Assembly (NCBI GenBank): GCA_015486915.1
Contig: WFQS01000499.1
Span: 1 to 5,802, forward strand
Source of the DNA: Desulfobacteraceae bacterium
Lineage (GTDB): Bacteria; Desulfobacterota; Desulfobacteria; Desulfobacterales; Desulfobacteraceae
Direction of reading: 5' to 3'
DNA: 5,802 nt
The notes beneath the pieces are model-generated. The model ran no database searches and was not told the DNA's origin. It saw only the letters and a list, made by a program, of their open reading frames with translations. Shown here in pieces: positions 1 to 4,916 of the stretch (positions within the stretch are counted from its first letter, which is position 1; every line of letters begins with the position of its first letter). Made by a program: the position numbers and the translations under genes.

Positions 1-21
1 AAAAAGAATCATAGGGTTACC

Positions 22-1005
22 ATGGATAAAAATAAAAAAAATATAGATAAAGATAAAAAGCAGGATAATCGTTCAGGTAAAAGACATGGCTACCTTCTGC
101 CTGTAAAAAAGAAGGCCGGCCGGCCATCTGATAAAGCCATTGTAAAATCTGATCCACTTCAAAGCTATCTTGCGGAAGTAAATAGATATCGACTGCTTAC
201 AAGGGAAGAGGAAAAAGAGCTTGGAAAACGAATCCAGGAAGATAATGATCCTGAGGCGGCCTATATCATGACCACATCCAACTTAAGACTTGTGGTAAAG
301 ATTGCCCTTGATTTTCAGAGGATATGGATGCAGAACCTTCTTGACCTGATCCAGGAAGGCAATATAGGACTTGTTCAGGCTGTAAAAAAATTTGATCCAT
401 ATAAAAATGTAAAATTTTCCTATTATTCTTCTTTCTGGATAAAAGCATATATATTGAAATTTATTATGGATAACTGGCGACTCGTGAAGATAGGCACGAC
501 CCAGGGACAGAGAAAATTATTTTTCCGGCTTAAAAAGGAAAAACAGAAACTCATAGAAGAAGGCTTTGATCCCAGACCGAAACTGCTTTCCGAAAGAATG
601 GGGGTTTCAGAGAAGGAAATCGTTGATATGGATCAGCGCCTTGACGGTTGGGACTTATCCCTTGACGAGCCGTTAAAGGCAGACTCGAATACGGAAAGGA
701 TTGATTTTATAAATGTGGAAACCAATTCAACTGAAGAAGAAATGGCTAAAAAGGAAATAGAGGATATCCTGCGGAACAGGGTTGATAAATTCAAAAAAAC
801 ATTAAGCCAGCGAGAACTTGATATATTTGAACAGAGAATTTTTTCAGATGAGCCTAAGACTCTCCAGGAAATTGGTGAGCAATACTCCATTTCGAGGGAA
901 AGGGTCAGACAGATAGAGACCACTATAATAAAGAAACTGAAAGAATACTTTAAAGACAAACTTCATGATTTTGATGTTTACAATTATAAAAGAATGGAAA
1001 AATGA
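22..1005 (+). CDS. rpoH: RNA polymerase sigma factor, RpoH (sigma-32) type
   Basis: A 327-residue sigma-70-family protein that directs RNA polymerase to promoters, most like the heat-shock sigma-32 group. Region 1.2 begins near residue 44 (DPLQSYLAEV). Region 2 spans about 78-152 and includes DLIQEGNIGL (108-117) and a promoter-melting segment with F138-W139. The RpoH-type box QRKLFF lies at 163-168, just after NWRLVKI, where E. coli RpoH has the same QRKLFF. Region 4 covers about 258-312, with the helix-turn-helix TLQEIGEQYSISRERVRQIE at 280-299. The start ATG has GGG five bases upstream. The first 43 residues are a lysine-rich, probably disordered extension absent from E. coli RpoH; it contains KKKAGRP. 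The next gene follows after 36 bp, so co-transcription is possible. Only 21 bases lie upstream, so the promoter cannot be judged. Assignment to sigma-32 rather than another group 2/3 sigma factor rests mainly on the RpoH box. Confidence 0.88.
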   Translation: MDKNKKNIDKDKKQDNRSGKRHGYLLPVKKKAGRPSDKAIVKSDPLQSYLAEVNRYRLLTREEEKELGKRIQEDNDPEAAYIMTTSNLRLVVKIALDFQRIWMQNLLDLIQEGNIGLVQAVKKFDPYKNVKFSYYSSFWIKAYILKFIMDNWRLVKIGTTQGQRKLFFRLKKEKQKLIEEGFDPRPKLLSERMGVSEKEIVDMDQRLDGWDLSLDEPLKADSNTERIDFINVETNSTEEEMAKKEIEDILRNRVDKFKKTLSQRELDIFEQRIFSDEPKTLQEIGEQYSISRERVRQIETTIIKKLKEYFKDKLHDFDVYNYKRMEK

Positions 1006-1041
1006 ATCTGTTCTGAAATTTAAGGAAAATACCATATTACC

Positions 1042-2817
1042 ATGAAAAAGAATATTATATTGTATTCAATATTGACTATGATCACTATTTTGGTTTCAGG
1101 ATGTGTTGTGACTCCGGATAAAACTGCTCTGCATAAGCCTGCAAAAGTATATGCCGGCACAGTGTCTTTTGACAAGTCGCCTTATTTTAACTATTTAAAA
1201 GCGGAGCTGCTCAAACAGAGAGGGAAACTTGATCAATCGGTAAACACTCTTAAAAAGGCAATTAAAAATGATCCTGATTCTGCTTTTTTGAGAAAGGAGA
1301 TGATTACACTTTATCTTCATCAACATGATACCGACAAAGCGCTTAAGGCTGCACAGGCAATGGTTAACAGGGCTCCGGATGATACTGACGGACTGATTAT
1401 ACTGGCAAAACTTAATCAAATGCTGCACCATGAAGATGAAGCCATGGATCTATACCATAGAATACTTCAACTTAAACCTGACAACAAAAAAATATATCTG
1501 ATTCTCGGACGTTTATACATGGAAAAAAAGAATATAGACGACGCTTTCAATCTCTATTCACAAATGGCAAAGCGTTTTCCGGATTCATATACGGCACATT
1601 TCTTTCTTGGTAAAATTCACACAATAAAGAAAAACCCCGACTATGCTGAAAAAGAATTTTTACAAAGTTTAAAAATCAACCCTGATCTTGTTGAGTCGAG
1701 ATTCGAACTTATAGAAATATACAAGGCAGAGGAGAGTGAAAGATCAAAACCAGATGTAAGAATAATACAGCTTTATAAAAAAATTCTTGAAATTGAACCA
1801 TCCAATATCACAGCTTTGCTTGAACTTCCACTTTATTATTATGATCATAATGAAAAGGCAAAAGCCAATGAAATATTTATTAAAATCGGGAAAAAATATT
1901 CCGGCTCCCATGAATTCTATATAAAAGCTGCAAGAGAATTCATCAAAACCAAACAATACAGGGAAGCATCCATAATTTTCACAAAACTTTTAAAAGGAGA
2001 TCCCGGGGATTCAAACCTTCATTATCTTGCAGGTATTTCCTATGACGGACTGGAGCAGACTAAAAAAGCAATAAAACAATTTTTAAAGGTAAAACCTGAT
2101 TCAATATACTACAAAAGAGTGACTCTCCATCTTGCTTTTCTCTACAATGAATCGGGTCAAAGGAAAAAAGCGGTTCGAATACTTGAGCAAAAGCATGCTG
2201 AATTTCCGGAAAATATTGATATAATGCTTTATCTGTCATCGCTTTATGAAGAAGGCCGTCAATTTGACAAGGCTGTGGATTTACTGAATCAGGGCATGAA
2301 AATATCTCCTGATAATACAGAGCTTCTTTTCAGGCTTGGCATTGTGCAGGACAAGGCAGACAAAAAAAACAAATGCATAGAGTCAATGAAAAAAGTGATT
2401 AAAATTGATCCTGACAACAGCAGTGCCTTAAATTATCTTGGCTACACATATGCAGAAATGGGCAAAAATCTCGACCAGGCAGAAAAACTGATCACCAGAG
2501 CTTTGAAATTGAAACCCGATGACGGTTTTATCACTGACAGCTTAGGATGGGTTTATTTTAAGAAAGGCCTGTATAAAAAAGCTGTAAAAATACTTACAAA
2601 GGCGGCCCGCCTGTCATCATGTGATCCTGTAATATGTGAACACCTTGGAGATGCATACCAAAAAAACAAAGAGTACAGAAAAGCTTTAAAAACATACAGA
2701 AAAGCTCTATTGAAATCCAAAAAAAATAAAACCAGTCTCATGAAAAAAATAAAACAATTACAAGAAACGAAAAAATTTGTAAATGTACCCGGGAAAAATA
2801 AACAGACAAATGAATAA
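1042..2817 (+). CDS. Tetratricopeptide-repeat (TPR) lipoprotein
   Basis: A 591-residue predicted lipoprotein. The N-terminus has a short basic start (MKK), a hydrophobic stretch and the lipobox VSGC, with the lipidated cysteine at residue 21; there is no Asp at +2, which agrees with outer-membrane sorting. From about residue 48 to 563 the protein is a nearly continuous array of some 14-15 TPR units of about 34 residues, many ending in the typical P-D/P-E turn (KNDPDS, LKPDN, INPD, ISPDN, IDPDN, LKPDD). One unit near 218-258 is longer than the rest. The last units (LNYLGYTYAEM, DSLGWVYFKKGLYKKA, EHLGDAYQ) resemble TPR proteins encoded beside lolB in other proteobacteria. The C-terminal tail is lysine-rich. 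TPR arrays act as protein-binding scaffolds; the partner is unknown. AAGGA lies 15 bases before the ATG, rather far, but no better in-frame start precedes the signal peptide. The gene overlaps the next lipoprotein gene by 8 bp. Confidence 0.9.
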   Translation: MKKNIILYSILTMITILVSGCVVTPDKTALHKPAKVYAGTVSFDKSPYFNYLKAELLKQRGKLDQSVNTLKKAIKNDPDSAFLRKEMITLYLHQHDTDKALKAAQAMVNRAPDDTDGLIILAKLNQMLHHEDEAMDLYHRILQLKPDNKKIYLILGRLYMEKKNIDDAFNLYSQMAKRFPDSYTAHFFLGKIHTIKKNPDYAEKEFLQSLKINPDLVESRFELIEIYKAEESERSKPDVRIIQLYKKILEIEPSNITALLELPLYYYDHNEKAKANEIFIKIGKKYSGSHEFYIKAAREFIKTKQYREASIIFTKLLKGDPGDSNLHYLAGISYDGLEQTKKAIKQFLKVKPDSIYYKRVTLHLAFLYNESGQRKKAVRILEQKHAEFPENIDIMLYLSSLYEEGRQFDKAVDLLNQGMKISPDNTELLFRLGIVQDKADKKNKCIESMKKVIKIDPDNSSALNYLGYTYAEMGKNLDQAEKLITRALKLKPDDGFITDSLGWVYFKKGLYKKAVKILTKAARLSSCDPVICEHLGDAYQKNKEYRKALKTYRKALLKSKKNKTSLMKKIKQLQETKKFVNVPGKNKQTNE

Positions 2818-3622
2818 CATTAGACTTTATTGTAACTGCAAATTATTCTCCCGATTACAATTAAAGATTTGTTATGCATTGTTTGTCATATCTGTGGCTA
2901 TTCTTGGTTCAGGGTGTGCAGGATTAAAAAATAAAAACCCCTGTGTTTTTGATATTAAAGCATTAAAATCTGCCGACAGAATAAAAAATATAAATAATAA
3001 TATACGCTCATTCAATGGTATTGGCTGGTTATATATCTCTGGCAGAAGGCAGCAAAAAGAAAAGTACCGTATTGCTTTTGCAGCGCTGGTTCCGGATAAA
3101 ATACGTTTAACATTGATGATTTCAGGCTTACCCGTTGAGACCATTATTGCAGATGGAAAAAAAATGATTTTTGTATCCCACACCGGAAAGCATAAAATTT
3201 ATAAAATCAACGACCCTGATCCATCCCTTGCAAAAATAATTTCAATACCCGTAAAAATAAAAGATATTATTGCCTTGTTATCGGGTAGAATTCCCTTAAA
3301 AGATTTTGATTACGCCTATTATTTAAAAAAGGAAAAATCAAAGGGCAATACTCTCATGCTTAATAAAAAACGAGGCGGAGAAATTCAAAAAATAATATCT
3401 GATGCAAAAGAGTTTGTACGTCAATACGAACTTTTTGATAATAAACAACACCTTATCTATTCCATATCGTATGGCTATTTTAAAAACTTCGGACAATTTC
3501 AGATTCCACAAAAAATTAATCTCATGGACCGATCAGGCAGAAAAATCGACCTGGAAATTACCGGGTACAATGCAAATATTCCTGTAAAAGATTCTGTGTT
3601 TACCTTGACAGAATCCGGATAA
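2810..3622 (+). CDS. LolB-like / DUF4292-type outer-membrane lipoprotein
   Basis: A 270-residue predicted lipoprotein. The start chosen here is the ATG overlapping the TPR gene's stop region (8-bp overlap, likely translational coupling). An in-frame ATG at 2783 would add nine residues, but no clear ribosome site supports either. A basic leader is followed by a hydrophobic core and the lipobox LGSGC, with the cysteine at residue 36 (45 from the upstream start). The mature part opens with IRSFNGIGWLYISG and alternates short beta-strand-like segments (KYRIAFAALVPDKIRLTLM, then ETIIADGKKMIFVS), the pattern of the LolA/LolB half-barrel that binds lipid or lipoprotein acyl chains. ISGLPVE falls about where LolB has its protruding hydrophobic loop, but this is only a positional analogy. 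LolB itself accepts lipoproteins from LolA and inserts them into the outer membrane. The adjacent TPR lipoprotein supports this reading. The sequence is too diverged from E. coli LolB to assign the symbol, and a related DUF4292 lipoprotein is equally possible. Confidence 0.72.
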   Translation: MNNIRLYCNCKLFSRLQLKICYALFVISVAILGSGCAGLKNKNPCVFDIKALKSADRIKNINNNIRSFNGIGWLYISGRRQQKEKYRIAFAALVPDKIRLTLMISGLPVETIIADGKKMIFVSHTGKHKIYKINDPDPSLAKIISIPVKIKDIIALLSGRIPLKDFDYAYYLKKEKSKGNTLMLNKKRGGEIQKIISDAKEFVRQYELFDNKQHLIYSISYGYFKNFGQFQIPQKINLMDRSGRKIDLEITGYNANIPVKDSVFTLTESG

Positions 3623-3624
3623 TG

Positions 3625-3646
3625 ATAATTGTTTAACAATTATTTT
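3625..3646 (+). terminator. AT-rich palindrome with T-run after the LolB-like gene
   Basis: A perfect 9-bp inverted repeat (ATAATTGTT at 3625-3633, AACAATTAT at 3635-3643, one centre base) begins three bases after the stop codon and runs into TTTT. Position and T-run fit a weak intrinsic terminator for the upstream lipoprotein genes, but the stem has only two G-C pairs. It could instead be an operator for a promoter just downstream (a TATAAC hexamer lies at 3650-3655). Confidence 0.4.
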
Positions 3647-3648
3647 GC

Positions 3649-3673
3649 ATATAACTGCCATGAGGCAGATCTG
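3649..3673 (-). repeat. Dispersed repeat, copy A
   Basis: Read on the minus strand, this 25-bp copy is CAGATC, one variable base, GCCTCATGGC, one variable base, GTTATAT. It matches copy C at 4854-4878 (opposite orientation) at 23 of 25 positions and shares its core with copy B at 3788-3805. Its GGCAG end pairs with CTGCC at 3686-3690, so the copy forms one arm of a hairpin. The family is not recognised. Confidence 0.75.
3650..3655 (+). promoter_or_regulatory. Possible -10 element TATAAC
   Basis: TATAAC matches the sigma-70 -10 consensus at five of six positions and would place a transcript start near 3662, at the foot of the first stem-loop. The best -35 (TTGTTT, 3629-3634, 15-bp spacer) is poor and lies inside the AT-rich palindrome. 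The hexamer is also part of repeat copy A, so it may not be a promoter. Confidence 0.22.
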
Positions 3674-3775
3674 GTGACTCTCAGACTGCCTCTAAGAATC
3701 GAAGATTCTGACAAATATTGGGTCGAATACGCGAAGCCAACTCTTATTCTTAAAGGAACTTAGCAGGAGTTTCTT
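3656..3775 (+). ncRNA. Candidate structured RNA or leader region (four stem-loops)
   Basis: This stretch, which has no plausible gene, holds four consecutive stem-loops. (1) GAGGCAG 3662-3668 pairs with CTGCCTC 3686-3692, with inner CTG/CAG. (2) AGAATC 3695-3700 pairs with GATTCT 3704-3709 around a GAA loop. (3) TTGG 3718-3721 pairs with CCAA 3737-3740, with inner TCG/CGA. (4) AAGGAACT 3753-3760 pairs with AGTTTCTT 3768-3775, including one G-U pair that exists only in a + strand transcript. In addition TGCC 3656-3659 can pair with GGCA 3664-3667, which excludes stem 1. The region lies upstream of mrp in the same direction. It matches no riboswitch or small-RNA family that I can recall. Strand and transcription are inferred; several stems would also form in a minus-strand RNA. 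Confidence 0.35.
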
Positions 3776-3777
3776 AT

Positions 3778-3832
3778 AAAAAAAACAGCCATGAGACCGA
3801 TCTGGATTTCCCTATATCCGCCTCCCCATGGC
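3778..3832 (-). terminator. Terminator-like hairpin facing the minus strand
   Basis: On the minus strand GCCATGGGG (3832-3824) pairs with TCTCATGGC (3796-3788) in a continuous 9-bp stem with two G-U pairs. Those two pairs become A-C mismatches on the + strand, so the structure favours a minus-strand RNA. An inner GGAT/ATCC stem (3819-3816 with 3807-3804) lies in the loop. The stem is followed by TG and eight T (3785-3778), the layout of an intrinsic terminator, although the loop is large. No minus-strand gene lies upstream of it, so it would end either a small RNA or antisense transcription. Confidence 0.42.
3788..3805 (-). repeat. Dispersed repeat, copy B (diverged)
   Basis: On the minus strand this reads CCAGATC, variable base, GTCTCATGGC, and continues into GTT after one more variable base. 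It matches 16 of 18 positions of copy A (3657-3674) in the same orientation, 131 bp away. Just upstream of it on the minus strand lies AGGCGGATAT (3814-3823), which also occurs near copy C. It forms the 3' arm of the minus-strand hairpin at 3788-3832. Confidence 0.6.
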
Positions 3833-3873
3833 ATAGATGTTAAACCATACAATTTAAGGACAAATAATTTATC

Positions 3874-4740
3874 ATGATTCATAAAAGTGTTGATGATGCA
3901 AAGAAACAGAGCAGTGCCTGTCCCTCCCAGTCCGGACAAAAATCCCAGGAAGAGCAGCAGCAGGAGATGATTCATGCAACCCTTGCAAAAATTAAAAATA
4001 AAATTTTTATTTTAAGTGGAAAAGGAGGAGTCGGCAAAAGCAGTGTTTCTGCCAATCTTGCTGCAAGCTTATCTGCTAAAGGATTTAAAACAGGATTGAT
4101 GGATGTTGATTTACATGGTCCTTCAATTGCCCAGATGATGGGCATGACAGAATTATTAGACATATCAGAGAATCAGATGCTTTTACCTAAAAAAGTAGCT
4201 GAAAATCTTTCAGTTGTGTCCATTCAGGCCCTGATGCAGGATAAGGATCAGGCGATAATCTGGAGGGGGCCTGCAAAAACAGGAATGATAAAACAATTTG
4301 TGGGGTCTGTTGACTGGGGTGCCCTTGATTTTCTCATCATTGATGCGCCTCCCGGCACAGGCGACGAGCCTTTAACTGTTGTACAGACAATTCCTGAAGC
4401 CAAAGCCGTAGTTGTAACAACGCCCCAGGAGGTTGCCCTGGCAGATGTAAGAAAATCAATTTCATTCTGTAGAACAGTAAAAATAGAGATTCTCGGGCTG
4501 CTCGAAAATATGGGGCCTTTCAAATGTCCCCATTGTGATAAAACCATTGCTCTTTTTAAAAGCGGGGGCGGAGAAAAAACTGCAGAAACAGAGGGAATAA
4601 ATTTCTTAGGGTCCATACCCTTTGACACAGAAGTCGTGGAATCCGGAGACAATGGACTTCCCATTGTATTAAAAGATAAAAATAACACCTTTTCCCTGGC
4701 TTTTGAAGATGTTGTGAAAAATATTACACAAAAACTTTAA
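3874..4740 (+). CDS. mrp: Mrp/NBP35-family Fe-S cluster carrier ATPase
   Basis: A 288-residue cytosolic P-loop ATPase of the Mrp/ApbC/NBP35 group, which binds a labile Fe-S cluster between two subunits and passes it to client proteins. The deviant Walker A GKGGVGKSS is at residues 49-57, including the signature lysine before GGVGK; the A' motif DVDLHGPS is at 77-84, and the switch/Walker B segment IIDAPPGTGDE at 155-165. ENM (211-213) is followed by CPHC, whose C218 and C221 are the expected cluster ligands, and by the glycine-rich KSGGGEKTAE. The N-terminal 40 residues are polar and glutamine-rich with one cysteine (C16), so the four-cysteine N-terminal cluster site of true Nbp35 is absent. 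The ATG at 3874 has AAGGA 13 bases upstream, which is distant. An in-frame ATG at 3967 would remove the tail but leave the ATPase domain whole. Inverted repeats lie on both sides of the gene. Confidence 0.93.
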   Translation: MIHKSVDDAKKQSSACPSQSGQKSQEEQQQEMIHATLAKIKNKIFILSGKGGVGKSSVSANLAASLSAKGFKTGLMDVDLHGPSIAQMMGMTELLDISENQMLLPKKVAENLSVVSIQALMQDKDQAIIWRGPAKTGMIKQFVGSVDWGALDFLIIDAPPGTGDEPLTVVQTIPEAKAVVVTTPQEVALADVRKSISFCRTVKIEILGLLENMGPFKCPHCDKTIALFKSGGGEKTAETEGINFLGSIPFDTEVVESGDNGLPIVLKDKNNTFSLAFEDVVKNITQKL

Positions 4741-4797
4741 AATTAAGATTCAATTTGGTTTAAATTCAATACAGGCGGATATGAAAAGAGCTCATTT

Positions 4798-4828
4798 TTG
4801 ACAGAGTAATAGATGCTATTTTTATGTT
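4798..4828 (+). promoter_or_regulatory. Possible sigma-70 promoter for the dGTPase-like gene
   Basis: A perfect -35 hexamer TTGACA (4798-4803) is followed by TATGTT (4823-4828, four of six consensus matches) after 19 bp, or by TTTATG after 17 bp. The -10 is weak and the spacing not ideal. Position upstream of the gene starting at 4917 is suitable, and the leader RNA would include repeat copy C. Confidence 0.3.
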
Positions 4829-4853
4829 TGTTGAGAGACATTGTAACACAGTT

Positions 4854-4878
4854 CAGATCAGCCTCATGGCGGTTATAT
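4854..4878 (+). repeat. Dispersed repeat, copy C (inverted relative to A and B)
   Basis: The sequence runs CAGATC, A, GCCTCATGGC, G, GTTATAT. It is the inverted counterpart of copy A with only the two single variable bases differing. Unlike copies A and B it has no nearby GAGGC arm; the only matching AGGC is at 4773-4776, some 80 bp upstream. No T-run follows, so it is not a terminator. It lies in the probable leader of the dGTPase-like gene. Confidence 0.75.
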
Positions 4879-4916
4879 AAAAATAAATTTTGGAAACCAG
4901 AAATCACAAAAGAAAA

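Larger units (their letters stand above)
4741..4916. other. Non-coding gap between mrp and the dGTPase-like gene
   Basis: This 176-bp gap shows no convincing gene on either strand and no clear terminator for mrp. It contains AGGCGGATAT at 4773-4782 (the same decamer as on the minus strand at 3823-3814), a TTGACA hexamer at 4798-4803 and repeat copy C at 4854-4878. Its last 38 bases are AT-rich leader to the next gene. Confidence 0.6.

Noticed and set aside
633..959. 108-residue minus-strand open frame inside rpoH
   Set aside because: Antisense to conserved sigma region 4, no plausible domain or ribosome site.
3645..3661. Minus-strand TGGCAGTTATATGCA resembles a sigma-54 promoter
   Set aside because: The GG and GC elements are one base too close together, and no gene follows on that strand.
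3718..3740. Possible tRNA T-arm (GGGTCGAATAC)
   Set aside because: The loop and stem lengths do not fit a T-arm, and no acceptor, D or anticodon arms can be assembled around it.
3711..3775. Resemblance to a GEMM (c-di-GMP) riboswitch: ACAAAT, then ACGCGAAGCCA, then AGCAGGAGTT
   Set aside because: Only fragments resemble the consensus. The conserved 5' part (ACGCACAGGGCAAACC-like) and a proper tetraloop/receptor arrangement are missing.
3797..3820. CCGATCTGGAT resembles the 3' part of a TPP riboswitch
   Set aside because: The CTGAGA element and the rest of the TPP core are absent; the match is to a short segment that belongs to the dispersed repeat.
3825..3853. TACAAT (3848-3853) as -10 of an mrp promoter
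   Set aside because: No acceptable -35 hexamer at 15-19 bp upstream, and the transcript would start at the ribosome-binding site.
3623..3873. CRISPR-like array based on the repeated GCCATGAG...GATCTGG segment
   Set aside because: Only two diverged direct copies 131 bp apart, the third copy is inverted beyond mrp, and no cas genes are present.
3760..3975. 71-residue minus-strand open frame covering the mrp start and the hairpin region
   Set aside because: Its sequence is low-complexity, antisense to the glutamine-rich Mrp tail, and crosses the terminator-like T-run; no family resemblance.
4248..4688. 146-residue open frame on the minus strand
   Set aside because: It lies wholly antisense to the conserved ATPase core of mrp and has no recognisable domain; it is a shadow frame.
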